A stretch of DNA of 64,000 bases from the NCBI RefSeq assembly GCF_020085105.1, contig NC_058062.1, positions 9,001,445 through 9,065,444 on the forward strand, given 5' to 3'. The stretch is from Siniperca chuatsi (Eukaryota > Chordata > Actinopteri > Centrarchiformes > Sinipercidae). The notes below the pieces were generated by a model. It saw nothing but the letters and a program-made list of their open reading frames with translations. It made no database searches and was not told where the DNA came from. The translations under genes were made by a program, and so were the position numbers. This document shows, piece after piece, positions 48,301 through 59,372 of this stretch. How positions within the stretch are numbered: position 1 is the first letter of the stretch; every line of letters starts with the position of its first letter.

Positions 48301-50165
48301 TGTTCATGCAACCAAATGATGATGAGAATGTAATCTAGAGACAAATCCTGGAGCTTTTTACTCACTAAATTGGATGGAAAAAGTTGTTGGCAAAATCATT
48401 ACAAAGTAGTTTTGCATGCATATGGGCACATTTTCCTCATTGTACCCCTTATCCCTGCTGCTGTTGCTCAGAGACATCAAAGTGCATACACACAGAGTGA
48501 CCACTTTATTAGGTGCAAAACATGTGATATTGTGATATTGCACAAATGTCCTGCAATAAATAAGTCTTAATGTTCAGTTTATGTTCAGAGAGGTGTTGAT
48601 CCAACGCCGATCATTTTAAAAGCTGCTGGCGTTGTATTGGCTTGCATATGTTGAAAGATGTTTCTAAGATTTTGTCCCCTCCATGCATGTTATTGAAGAT
48701 GGACAAAACATTAGAAACGTGTTTCATTATGTCAAGTACATCAAGCCCAAGTTGAATCAAAACCTTTGTGACACCACATAAACGCCACACATTTACTCGT
48801 TCATTGCAGAGCTGTTGTATTGGATTATATGTACCTGATGAAATTGTACCTAAATGCACATTCCTTAAATTTAGCTTCCAGTCCTCTATTGATTGCCTCA
48901 GGTTTTGACTTTTGATGACATCACAGATGAGTTGAGGTTGTCTAAGTCTACAAAAACATTCATTCTGAAATTTTCATCAATCTGCACTGTACTTTAGCTG
49001 CTTAAAAATCGGAAAGGTAAGCACCCTTAAAAATATTCTTATGTAAGAAAGGTACTGGACATTGTCCAGCTGTAAGCTGAGTGGGGGTGGGGCATATCAA
49101 AGTAATTACAACTGGATAGTCCAGGGTTTATGCATAATTACATGGCAGTGCACTCAGTGGACCTCAGCAGCTGAATAATGGATTAGACGTATAATTGCAT
49201 TTGTAAATTAAAATCCCTGACAGGAAAAAGGAGCTAAATAGAACAGATTAGCTTCCCAATACAGAAGGAAAGTAACAGGATTGGAGTTTGACATGCTGCA
49301 GTGATGTTGAGGCACACCCCATCAAATTGCTTATTGCCAATATATTGTATATTAAGGCAATCAAAAACAAAAATTTGATTGTTAGTGCCAAAACTTAAAA
49401 CACACATTTTAAAATTCACATTTGAGGTAGATAATGGAGAGATCGCAATGAACAGAATTGCGAAGTGAATTTATTGTAGTGTCTATGATGTGTCCTCTGG
49501 TGAACCATAAAAAAAACACAATGACTCCTACTACATCCAAATACTTTAAATTTTATCATATTAAACGGCAGAGAAACCAGAATAGGTGCTTTATAATTTC
49601 CTAAAATAGATCACACTTACTTTATGTGTTTCTACAAAGACTGTTATGATTAACACATCTATTATAAAATAAGGTGAAATAAATATAGAACTTTATTTAA
49701 AAAGTTAAAAACATGTTAGCACTAGTGTATTGGCCTAAAGGATGTAGACCACTGAGATAAAAACAAATAAAACAAAATTGTGTGGGGCAAACAGTAGTAA
49801 ATTGTAAAAATGTAGGCAATTAACCCTTGTCTATTTCAAATCAAACAAGAGGAGTAGCCAACAGGATATCACAATATTTTGAGTTACAAGCGCGACTGAA
49901 GGCAACATGACTGCCTGTGAGAAAACATGAGGCTTTTTACATTTCACATTTAGCCTAGAAGATACAGTCTATAGCTTCGAGGATCTTTGAAATAAAGGCG
50001 GAATTTACTCATTGTTGTGAATGTGGGGGAAATATTCCATAATTTTATTTTAAATGTACAGTATATTCACTAACAATAAAAAAACAGTACGTTGACGGGG
50101 GTGTAGAGATAGAGTAGAGATAAGGAAATCGGCTATATGAAACCAAAAAACATAAACAGTCTCAG
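45339..50165. other. Gene-free stretch between gper1 and unkl
   Basis: Mostly A+T-rich sequence without recognisable coding exons. It holds AATAAA motifs that could end gper1 transcripts (for example near 46250 and 46400), a CA-rich run at 48016-48050, a TGACGTCA palindrome at 48131-48138 and a short repeat fragment at 48487-48520. Confidence 0.45.
48487..48520 (-). repeat. 'ccactttattaggt' repeat fragment
   Basis: CACACAGAGTGACCACTTTATTAGGTG in outline (key word CCACTTTATTAGGT) is the end of an interspersed element frequent in fish genomes. Only about 34 bp are recognisable. Confidence 0.45.
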
Positions 50166-50295
50166 AAGTATGTCACTGTCTCGTCTGTGCAGCGCCCCCT
50201 GCATCAACGTTTGCAGTGCGCTGGCTTGCAGGCGGACGTGCATGCACGCGAGCAACAGATCCGAGCGCATGCGCAATTCATTGTTTTGACTGAAA
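50166..50295 (+). promoter_or_regulatory. unkl: unkl promoter / 5' UTR, CpG-rich
   Basis: The 130 bp before the ATG are CpG-rich against an A+T-rich surround, which suggests a CpG-type TATA-less promoter. It holds a CTCF-like core (AGGGGGCGCT on the minus strand, 50191-50200) and an NRF1-type palindrome GCGCATGCGC (50265-50274). The transcription start is not determined. Confidence 0.55.
50264..50275. promoter_or_regulatory. NRF1-type palindromic site
   Basis: AGCGCATGCGCA fits the NRF1 consensus YGCGCAYGCGCR except at the first base. The 10-bp core GCGCATGCGC is self-complementary and ends 21 bp before the unkl ATG. NRF1 sites near start sites are typical of housekeeping CpG promoters. Confidence 0.5.
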
Positions 50296-50360
50296 ATGCC
50301 GTCGGTTTCGAAAACGGCGGCCAATGCGTCCCCTCAAACCGAGAAACCTACCCACTATAC
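50296..50360 (+). CDS. unkl: unkl coding exon 1
   Basis: Encodes residues 1-21 and two bases of codon 22 (MPSVSKTAANASPQ..., ending KPTHYT). The donor is GTGAGT. The ATG lies 21 bp after the NRF1-like site. The KPxHYT ending matches Unkempt proteins. Confidence 0.85.
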
Positions 50361-53300
50361 GTGAGTAAAGCTGCTGCAAAGAAACAACTAAATCGCTCGT
50401 TGCTAAAAGTGTTATTTGCACGTGTACCTATGCGCGTTTGCATTTCTTGCATTCCTCAACTCTTGTCTATGTGTTAAAAACATGGTGCTTTTCCTGGCTT
50501 TGTGACTACCTAACGTAACATAGCAAACAGCGACTGCACGCTAACGACATCAGCCCTAATGTAGGAAACACGGACATCTTAAAACACTTAATTGACAAGC
50601 CAATCGTTAACGGAGTCGTTTACAGTTGTTTTACACAGTTGATTAATTGATTTAGATAATCCTTTGAATGTTATACCGTCAACTCGGTCTGCTAATTGAT
50701 TAGCCAGGAACTCGCTAACCAGTCTGCTTGTAAATAGCTCGGCCTTATTTTGAGTTCCTTCTTGCTACGCACATTTATAGACGTACGCTCAGGGACTTTC
50801 AACAAGTGTTACGTCGAAATACGTACGTAGTTTGCTCTCTGAATAGCGAGCTGACGTTAGTGACCCAAAATATATTGTAGACTACACCACTAGCAGATAA
50901 CACGACACATCACTGGCTCTGAACTAATTCCTTGCCTTCAACTTATTTCTTAGTTAATAGTCATTTAAAAACCCGGTTCCTGATACATTTTTTGTTTTCC
51001 CTTGTTTCAGATACTTGAAGGAGTTCAGGACAGAGCAGTGCCCGTTGTTCCTCCAGCACAAGTGTACACAGCACAGACCCTTTACGTGCTTTAACTGGCA
51101 TTTTCTCAACCAGCGGCGAAGACGACCCATAAGAAGAAGAGACGGAACTTTTAACTACAGCCCCGACGTGTACTGCACGAAATACGACGAGACCACAGGC
51201 ATTTGCCCAGATGGAGATGAGTAAGTGCCTGTTGTGTCAGAGTGTCATGATACAGCTACTGACAAATGGCTGATGTTTTGCTGACATGTTTGGGATGAGG
51301 ACTGTTGCAGCTTAATAATGAAACCAATCAGAACTTGAATCAAATCAATATACAACAAAAATATTGAATGCAGTTCATCAGGACATTGCATCAGTGGTAG
51401 ATAAGTGTTTCTGTCATCCCTCGGCTTCCCTTAAATGGCTTTGGGCTGGTCTTCATTGGGAGGCATTATGTGGATATACCTCTGGTGTCTTTCTTCTAAG
51501 TAGTACTTCATTGCTTCACATAGTGAGTTTTACAGAGACCAAAACAAACTGTAGCACTTTTTCATTGCGTTATGTATTTTACAGACCAAGGAGGAACTGC
51601 TATGTAGCTAACTGTTCTGTAGTGATATTTGCAGGGGACTGAAAGCCTGTGTTTTTATTATGTTTGTGCATTTTGAGGGTCATTCTTATAGATTAAAACT
51701 TTTTTTTTATTTCACCAGTTTGCTGTGGCTACAGTAGCACACAGTGTAGGATAAGCAAGTTCTCTGATTAATGACATATGTGCATATCAGCACAGCAGGA
51801 CCTGAACTGAGGTTATACACTGCCAGTCTTGTTATAAAAAGCCAATTTGATACACTAAGAAAGGATTTTGTGCTTTTGTAATCAAACATTTCCCAGCACT
51901 GAAAATAGTGCTCTAAAGAGATGATGGAAAATTGTAAATTGTCAACACAAGTGAGGAGTGCAAAAATAAGAATTCTGTTATTTTGCAATTTATTTATTTA
52001 CACAAGAAATAGGATTTGATTGGTAATTGCTTGGTGAGCAGCATTTACCAACTAACCAACCAACCACCATTTCTGATTGAACTCACCCTTTATGTGGCAT
52101 GACTGCACCTCTTTGTCTTTGAGATAAGGCTGCTTGACAGGTTGTCTCTAGATGCCCTCCATCATTATATTCACTGCTACTACTATTAATTTCAGCTAAT
52201 GCCAACTTGTGATTTGATGCATAAATATTTTCGGCCCTAGCCTTATATTTTCAAGTGTCTGTTCCCCACAGTGTTCCTACAATAAGATACCAATTTTGTT
52301 TGTTTTGCACATAGCATCATTTGTCCTATGTCATCACATGGGAAAAAACACTTTCTAAACATTTTGTGACAGGCTTGTGGCTTTAGAGGAGTCAAGTAAT
52401 TGCTAAACTGTCTGCTCGCACAGAAACTAGATATGTGAATTCTCAAAAGGGGTGGCAGTGGCTTTCCCCTTTAATTTTCAGCAGGTAGTATAGAAAGACT
52501 GCAGCCTCTCTATTTGACTGGGAATTAAAAATGGCACAGCATTTAATTGAGTCCCACATAGAAATAAAAAAAGAAATAAGATTATTGAACTAATATAAAA
52601 TAAATGACTGCAATCCTTACAATTCCACCTCATGCCAATGGCAGCTATTTTTGTATGACCTTATGTGTTGCTATAGCAACTGTTGCTACTCAAGAAAGGA
52701 AAAATTGGTTTATTCAAGAGGCTTATTGGCCATATATATCTTGAGGCATTGCTGGCATTACAGCCCTGCATTCCCTCATTTTATTGCAATTTATAATCCT
52801 TGTGGTTTTCTAATGAATTGTTTGGACCATGTCTTAAATGTCAGTGCAGTGCTTGCCTGTTTCATGCTTTTCATAATCATGTCCTATGAAACACGCTGCT
52901 TGCACAGATGTTTTAAAATTGTACTCTACAATCACATCTTGGATTTGAAGGAGGAACATACAATTTAAAACATATTTGTGCTATATGTTGTGTTTATTTT
53001 GGACAGATTTGAGGTTTGGCCTGCACTTTTTGTGCATTATTTTAATGTCATGCCAAATCATTTTTATTCAAATGTTTTATTTAGATCAACTGATAAAATA
53101 TTTCAATGTTGTATCCTTGCTTCCTTAGCTGTCCTTATTTACACCGGACCACTGGTGACACAGAGCGCAAGTACCATCTACGCTATTACAAGACTGGCAC
53201 TTGTATCCATGAGACAGATGCTCGAGGGCATTGTGTGAAGAATGGCCTCCACTGTGCTTTTGCTCATGGGCCACATGATCTCCGACCTCCAGTCTATGAT

Positions 53301-56300
53301 ATCAGGTGACATATAAAGCAAATAGTGGCCTCTCTTTTCCCTGCCAAATTTTTCACTCATACGCCACGCAATGGAATGGACAAATCAGCCAATTTAGGCA
53401 TAATGTAAACAGAATACCTGTATTGTAGGGGTTTAATGGATCGCTAGACACATGGTTTGATTTGTAACTATATTTTTAGGGCTCACCTCAGTTCATTTCT
53501 AATAAAAAAAAAAAAATACAAACACCTGAAACTAGATAAACATGTTTTATTGAGCTCTGTGCTGCTGAAAGAGTCAGTGAGAGGATAGCTCCCACAAGAC
53601 TTTAAACAAAAAGCTTCCTGAGTAAAATGTTTACTGTAGTGAAAATTCAGGAATTAAACTGATAAACCCTCTGCATAATTATTCCATTATCTTTCCTGGT
53701 TTTCTTGGTATTTTGCTGTTACACCTGCCTATAGCTAATGTTAAGACACTTTATATGTCAGATAGTCCAGTATAAGACGGTGTAGTCCCTCATTCGTCCA
53801 GGAGTGTTCTATCGTAGAAAAGGTTTCAGTCGTAGTCATCTGGACACTGTTTTCAGAATCAAGACGTTTCGGCTCCCATCCGGAAGTCATTCTCAATTGA
53901 GAATGACTTCCGGATTCTCATGTCCAGTATAATGTGTCACTTGTCTTTGTATTTGTCTGTATAGTATTTTGACATTTAGATTCAGCAGATATCATTTGAT
54001 AAACATGTGCAGTTTAAAGATAAAATTGGATGGTGATTGGTTATGTGAGAGAGGCCAGTGATTTAGTAATTCAGCGTTATGCTATATTTAACAGTTTTTT
54101 TAGATAGCAAGCAAGTTTAACAACAGAATAAGTTTAAGGATGTTCAACCAAGATATTTTTTTTTACTTTTTTGAGGAATTGGGGATGAAATTAACATAAA
54201 TTTTATGTGCACAGAGAGATCCAAGCACAAGAGGCTCTTCAAAATGGACAGTTGGGATCTGGGGAAGGTATTCCTGATCTGCAGCCTGGTGTATTAGCCA
54301 GCCAAGCTATGATTGAGAAAACTCTGTCAGAAGACCCCCGGTGGCAAGGTGAGTAACCCCCACTCTGATGATAATGGGCTCATGCAGTGCCAAATCACTT
54401 TTTAATGTCCTGCAAAATATAAGGAAAAATGACATTAGTTCTTTGTGCCTTTTTTGCAGATACCAACTTTGTTTTAGCCAATTATAAAACAGATCAGTGT
54501 ACTAAGCCCCCAAGACTATGCAGACAGGGCTATGCTTGCCCCCACTACCACAACAGTAGAGATCGGAGACGAAATCCTAGAAAGTTCAAATATAGGTAAG
54601 ATATGACTTAGTTTAAGTTAAAACAACAAATGGTGTTAAGTTGTGTAATTGTAATGGGTTAAAGGTTCTGACACTATGAATGCAGGTCAACTCCTTGCCC
54701 TAATGTGAAACATGGGGATGAATGGGGCGAGCCCTCAAAGTGTGACAGTGGAGACAGTTGCCAGTATTGTCACTCTCGCACTGAACAGCAGTTTCACCCA
54801 GAGGTGAGTGAATTGAGTTTTTCTGAAAATTAACAGGTGGAGGATAGGTCGTAACTTAAAAGAAAAAATAATTATTTATTTGTATTTGTTAAATGAGCTG
54901 TATTATTGTGGGCTGGACTTGTATACATGCAGCATGACAGCATACAGAAGATGACAGCAGACATTCATTAAATCCCCAAATTGACCATTCAAAAGCATTT
55001 TATGCCAAGTCTATAGAAAGTAAAATAATATAAGTAGTAGTAGTATTAATAATAATAATTAATAATACTGATGATAATAATAATGAGTACCTATAAAAAA
55101 TGTTATGACAGTGTAGGCTCTTTTACCCAAGCCTTAAAACTACTAGCTGCCAAAACAACCATAATAAATATTATATGTAATGTGAGAAATTTGGTTTTGA
55201 CTGTGTAATCTTGCCGCAAGTTCAAGATAATGTATTTATGAGGTTTTATTGTTTTGTTAATGACATTGTAGTTTCTTTGATGTAACACTGTGGCTTATCA
55301 GTTTTTCCAATGGCAGACATTGTAACTTTGTATCTCATTGGCTTATGATTTGTTTTTCCTTTTCTAAGATCTACAAATCTACCAAATGCAATGATATGCG
55401 ACAAACTGGATACTGTCCCAGAGGACCGTTTTGTGCATTTGCACATGTAGAAAGTAAGTCAAAATTTGTAAATACTGTCTCAGTACTCGGGTAGAGAATT
55501 ACAAATCTATGAAATTTTTTGTTCTTTTTTGAGTTAAGGGTTTTATATACACACTTGTGAGGACATTTTCTTGGTTTTCCCAAATTTTAAAATATACACC
55601 GTTAACCTTCCTGTTGTTTTAAACACAGCCACAAGGAATGTTAATGTTATTGGACGTTGGCAACCTGGTTGTAAACACACTATATGATGATTTAATATTT
55701 ATTTTAATCCTTTCAGGAATTCCCTCTACAGAAGAAACCATGAGCTCATTGCTAACAGTGATACAGTCAAGTTCACAGTCCCAGCTGGGCTCTCAGCAGT
55801 ATTCAGAATGTCCAGTCAGTGAGTGGAACAGTGGAGGCAACTCCACCACCAGTGCAACCAGTAGCAACGGACAAGTAGGAAGTGTATGTTTTCTCTGTTG
55901 CTATGTCAGTCCTTCAATAGGAAATTTATCAGAATCAACTCGACCAGGGTATTGGATTTCAAGAGTGGATACATTTCTTAAAATTTTATGGATGCCTGCT
56001 TTTGTAGCTACATAAATCACAATACAGCTGATGCAAATCTGCCATTTACTTATCGATATGTTGTTTACTCTGCTCTCATTTTTCTGTTGGAATGTTTTTT
56101 ACACATTGATTTGTCATTATTACTGTTTTCTTTTACTGTTTTACATTTCATTACTACATTGTTTTGAAACAGTCAATTTCTCATTTAAAAGCGATAATGA
56201 ATGACGATAATTCAGTCATCACCTTCATAGTCCATTCAGAATAATGGTTTTATTTATTTATTTTTATCATTTTATTAAGATCATGTGCACTTCTCTTTCT

Positions 56301-59300
56301 CAGGTTTCATGTTCTAATAGCTCAACTCTAACTCCAAGCTCAGGAAGCGACAGTTTGTTATCCCCAGTGGGATCCATCAGCAGGCCCAAATCCTTAACTA
56401 ATAGTAGTTTATGTTCAGAGTCCACCACATCCAGTGTCTCCTCTCTGACGTCTAACTATCCTAAAGCTCCGGGCTTTGAACGTGAGGATCAGGTACACAG
56501 ACTGCTCTCTTCAGCTTTAGAAAGAATATAACACAACTAATAGACAACTTAGGGCTTTACACTTAGTGTATCTCTGTCATTCATTTTGTATCACTTTTAT
56601 TTATTTCTCACTCATTATTTGCCATGTCAGTTTCATTTCATCACTTTGAGCCATTTCCCCATGAATTGCATTGTTTTTAGGTCTTAGTTTTGAGACAATT
56701 TCATGTGTTGGGTGTTCTTTGGTTCTTAAAAAATCATTAGTATCTTATCACTTGATGAGAGTTCTTGAAGTATGAAGAAGCTATTAAGTATCAAGTAGTT
56801 CATGCCTGGGTGATTTGACTACAAACAATCAGACTGCCTAAAAAATATTTTCACACTGCGTTCACGGCCAGGAGTATTTGTAACCCCACACTAAGAATTC
56901 TCTTCAGGTTGATTTCACTGCTTTCTAATGTTGTAATTACAGAAGAATGCTGCCCGCTCAGTAAAATGTGCCTGTCTCTATCATTCTGGACATTCTGTAA
57001 TCAAAGGCAATATGTTTGAATCATTCTTAATGTGAGTGGCAGGCAGAGTCAAGTTACATGATCAGTTTACACACCTTGGATTCTGATCGGATGTACTTCA
57101 GTAGACAGTTACCACATAAATTATGACAATAACAAGAACTACTGGAAATCAGCAGTATTTAACGCTGCTCCAGAGCATGTTACCAAGTAACAGTTCCATT
57201 GGGGAAAGTGAATAATGCTTAATACAAAAAGTCTTTGTATAAATAGGCTCTTTTATTTTTGTCAGCCTATGGCTAATTGCAGTGTAAAAAAAAAAAAAGC
57301 TTTTTTAATTGATGTAAGCTGTCTGGATATAAATTAGAGTTTTGTCACTAAAATGTGCCGTTTCTGTGTTATTTGATCATTTTTAGATTAAGAACAAGGG
57401 GCAGGATCAGAAATTGATGGACCAAGAAAAACAGGTTTGTGTTCAAATGGGTTACTTTGTGGTAATAGCTTGATGATATTACATAATATGTAATGTAATT
57501 AATGACATTGGGAATTAAACAAACGCCTTCTGTGCTTTCCTTTTAGACACAAAATACTGTATTCTCTGCGGTGAACCCTTTGGCATCAAGCTTTACCTCC
57601 AGTATAACATCCAGCTTGGCCTCTAGTATTGGCTCAGATAGTTCTTCACCCACCACTTTATCAACAATGAATGCAAAAGCCACTCCTTTCTATCCAGGAA
57701 GCAACACAGTGGAGTCTGTCATAGGTATGTATATGTAATGTCAACTGTAAACCATTCGAGCTGACTACTGCCACTCTTTATTTTGTTGTCAAATGTCAGC
57801 CAGATGTGTTTTGTTTTCCGTCAGGATCTGCTCTTGACCTCAACTTCAGTGACATTAATGTTGCATCTCTTGATAAGGAGTTCGAGGAGCAAGACAACAG
57901 TGTAGGACTGGCAAGTAAGGACACATAGTTTGCTAAAGTACTTTCAGTTGTTTGACCAGTTGATCACAAATGGTCTCATCATAATTTGTTTAATTTTTTT
58001 TTCAAAGCAACAACAGTATTTAATTTGTCCCCACAGGTCAAAGGGTGCTAGGTGGATCTGCTCCAGTTAACATTCCTGGCTCCCTGGCACGATCGTCCTC
58101 TTTTAATTCCTCCTCATCACTCTCCACCTCCCCACTAAGCTCCCTCTCCCAGTCTCTGTCGCAGTCCCTGCTGTCTGGGACGGTATCACAGCAAAATCAA
58201 CCTTCAAACATGTTAGCCAAGCATGAACATGGCCTCCTGGGAACACCCACCTCCTCTTCCCAGAACTCTTTGGGTAAGCTGATAGCGTCAGACATTTTGC
58301 TCCAAGTGAGCACTTCAGTATTGAGCACTTCCTTTAACTTTACTTACATGTTTAATCCCGTTCCATATGCATAAATTAAGATTAATTAAGAAGTATGAGT
58401 TTGATTGTGTAAGGGACAATATTTTTCCCAATGGAACAACTATTCACTTTATGCTTGGTCTTGTGATTTTAACACATCACTCACCTAGGCTTGAATGGAG
58501 GTCCTAGCAACATTTGGGACTTTGTAAGTGGCAGCTTTTCACCGAGTCCATCTCCAGTTTTCAGCAGCCTAACCTCCACAACCAGCACTGCTGATCTAGC
58601 CCGCCTTTTTAGAGAGCTGGACGAGGCCAAGAGGAAGATCAAACAATGGGAGGAGGCCTGGCATCAGGTCAAGCAAGTCAGTGTTATAAATTAACTGTCA
58701 CTGTAATACATGTCTTAGAGCCTTTTCATAGATAACGAGTTTGTTTTTGTTTTTAATCACAAGACTCAACTTTGTTCCAGGCCTGTGAAGCTTGCCAGAA
58801 AGACGCTCATGAAGCAAAGGAACACGCAAAAACGTCCGAGGCAGAGCGGCAGCTGGCAGAACAGAAATGGGAGGAAACAGAGCGTAAGCTGAAAGAGCTC
58901 CAAGGGGACTTTGATGTGCTTTGTCGCACCCCTGGAACACCTCTTCTACGTAGCTATGGAGAGCTGGACAAGCTCCCCTTGTCAAAGCTTCATTCCATCC
59001 AGAGTCAGCTGCGTAATGACCTAGACCTTATAGATGGGGTAAGAAAGACTAGATCACACACAGCATTTCATTTGTAGCATCTGCATAGTTTTAAGACGGT
59101 TTATCAGGCTATCATTCAGATCTACGTTTTGTCATCAAGCATGCTTATTTGAAAAGTCTGCATGAACTGTATTTTCCTAAGTTGCAGCTGATATTCATTC
59201 TTTTCTTCTCCAACAGGTAATATATCAGCTTCAGTCAAAGAAATGTATAGTTTGCCAAAAGCATGATCGTTGCATTGTTCTGCAGCCTTGCCAACATTAT

Positions 59301-59372
59301 GTACTATGTGAGAACTGTGCACCTAGTAAAACAGAATGCCCCTACTGTAGAACAAAAATATTGAAGTGGTGA
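50296..59372 (+). CDS. unkl: Unkempt-like zinc finger/RING protein (16 coding exons)
   Basis: I joined 16 exons in frame with GT-AG junctions throughout: 50296-50360, 51011-51220, 53129-53305, 54215-54348, 54460-54595, 54686-54803, 55369-55453, 55717-55883, 56304-56492, 57387-57434, 57547-57724, 57825-57914, 58037-58273, 58489-58676, 58781-59038 and 59217-59372. They total 2436 nt, or 811 residues, about the length of Unkempt proteins. Six CCCH fingers are visible (C32/C40/C48/H52, C77/C87/C93/H97, C117/C127/C134/H138, C209/C216/C222/H226, C245/C260/C266/H270, C287/C296/C302/H306). A Ser/Thr-rich middle with the family motif PGFERED follows, then a coiled coil at about 646-725 and a C-terminal RING-type finger at 770-804. 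Unkempt binds UAG-containing mRNA through its fingers and represses translation. UNKL has been described as a Rac-regulated E3-type partner. The RING (CIVCQKHDRCIVLQPCQHYV...) and the ending KILKW favour UNKL over UNK. Confidence 0.88.
51011..51220 (+). CDS. unkl: unkl coding exon 2
   Basis: Acceptor TTGTTTCAG, donor GTAAGT. Carries finger 1 and the start of finger 2, with the basic RRRRPIRRR stretch (57-65) between them. It opens with YLKEFRTEQCP, a hallmark of the family. Confidence 0.95.
53129..53305 (+). CDS. unkl: unkl coding exon 3
   Basis: Completes finger 2 (CPYLH) and holds finger 3. It contains HRTTGDTERKYHLRYYKTG and KNGLHCAFAHGPHDLR, near-invariant Unkempt blocks. The 1908-bp intron before it is the longest in the gene. 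Confidence 0.95.
53306..54214 (+). other. unkl intron 3
   Basis: A 909-bp intron that contains an A run at about 53504-53517 and a 146-bp foldback element (53776-53921). No exon was missed here, because exons 3 and 4 join exactly as in Unkempt proteins. Confidence 0.85.
53776..53921 (+). mobile_element. Foldback repeat, copy B, in unkl intron 3
   Basis: Shares its main words with 37090-37246. Its centre is a perfect 32-bp palindrome at 53881-53912 (each half CGGAAGTCATTCTCAA or its complement). The 11 bp GTCCAGTATAA occur on both sides (53765-53775 and 53922-53932), so insertion was probably recent enough to keep its target duplication. The final ATAA may belong to the element, because copy A has it too. 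Confidence 0.75.
54215..54348 (+). CDS. unkl: unkl coding exon 4
   Basis: Linker between the two zinc-finger triplets, residues 151-196 (REIQAQEALQNG..., SQAMIEKTLSEDPRWQ). The acceptor CACAG|AGAG offers an alternative AG 2 bp later, but only the first keeps frame. Confidence 0.93.
54460..54595 (+). CDS. unkl: unkl coding exon 5
   Basis: Finger 4, NYKTDQCTKPPRLCRQGYAC then PHYH, and a basic RDRRRNPRKFKYR tail. The intron before it is only 111 bp. Confidence 0.94.
54686..54803 (+). CDS. unkl: unkl coding exon 6
   Basis: Finger 5, STPCPNVKHGDEWGEPSKC continuing to CQYCH, then SRTEQQFHPE. Intron of 90 bp before it, the shortest in the gene. It ends on a codon boundary. Confidence 0.94.
55369..55453 (+). 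CDS. unkl: unkl coding exon 7
   Basis: Finger 6, IYKSTKCNDMRQTGYCPRG then PFCAFAHVE. It closes the second finger triplet. Acceptor TTTTCTAAG, donor GTAAGT. Confidence 0.94.
55717..55883 (+). CDS. unkl: unkl coding exon 8
   Basis: Start of the Ser/Gln-rich low-complexity region (RIPSTEETMSSLLTVIQSSS...). Acceptor CCTTTCAG. I used donor GTATGT after GGAAGT because it gives a phase-0 junction to exon 9. An upstream GTAGGA is a weaker alternative. Confidence 0.82.
56304..56492 (+). CDS. unkl: unkl coding exon 9
   Basis: 63 codons, phase 0 at both ends. Ser/Thr-rich, ending in the conserved YPKAPGFEREDQ motif. Donor GTACAC. Confidence 0.88.
57387..57434 (+). CDS. unkl: unkl coding exon 10 (48 bp)
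   Basis: A small exon of 16 codons, IKNKGQDQKLMDQEKQ, phase 0 at both ends, so it can be skipped without a frameshift. Acceptor ATTTTTAG, donor GTTTGT. Hydrophilic and without a known domain. It is supported by the good fit between exons 9 and 11. Confidence 0.72.
57547..57724 (+). CDS. unkl: unkl coding exon 11
   Basis: TQNTVFSAVNPLASSFTSSI and on to FYPGSNTVESVI. The last words match the PFYP...VESVI block of Unkempt proteins. Donor GTATGT. Confidence 0.9.
57825..57914 (+). CDS. unkl: unkl coding exon 12
   Basis: GSALDLNFSDINVASLDKEF then EEQDNSVGLA, an acidic patch that corresponds to the SALDDLDLNEFGVAALEK region of UNK. Acceptor CCGTCAG, donor GTAAGG. Confidence 0.9.
58037..58273 (+). 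CDS. unkl: unkl coding exon 13
   Basis: Contains GSAPVNIPGSLARSSSFNSS, matching the APVNIPGSLG block of the family, followed by a Ser/Leu/Gln-rich run. Acceptor CCCCACAG, donor GTAAGC. Confidence 0.9.
58489..58676 (+). CDS. unkl: unkl coding exon 14
   Basis: LNGGPSNIWDFVSGSFSPSP, then the first half of the coiled coil (ADLARLFRELDEAKRKIKQW). The donor is GTCAGT, weaker than the others. It is chosen because Q|ACEAC continues as in UNK. If retained, intron 14 adds five residues and a stop at 58692-58694. Confidence 0.88.
58781..59038 (+). CDS. unkl: unkl coding exon 15
   Basis: Second half of the coiled coil, from ACEACQKDAHEAKEH to LRNDLDLIDG, 86 codons with phase 0 at both ends. Donor GTAAGA. 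Confidence 0.92.
59217..59372 (+). CDS. unkl: unkl coding exon 16 with RING finger and stop
   Basis: Encodes residues 761-811, including the whole RING-type finger: C770, C773, C785, H787, C791, C794, C801 and C804 in C3HC4 order, then RTKILKW and TGA. The acceptor is CTCCAACAG. Confidence 0.95.
   Translation, partial: VIYQLQSKKCIVCQKHDRCIVLQPCQHYVLCENCAPSKTECPYCRTKILKW

Noticed and set aside
55638..56015. 125-residue open frame
   Set aside because: Contains unkl exon 8 but reads through both splice sites; only 55717-55883 is coding.
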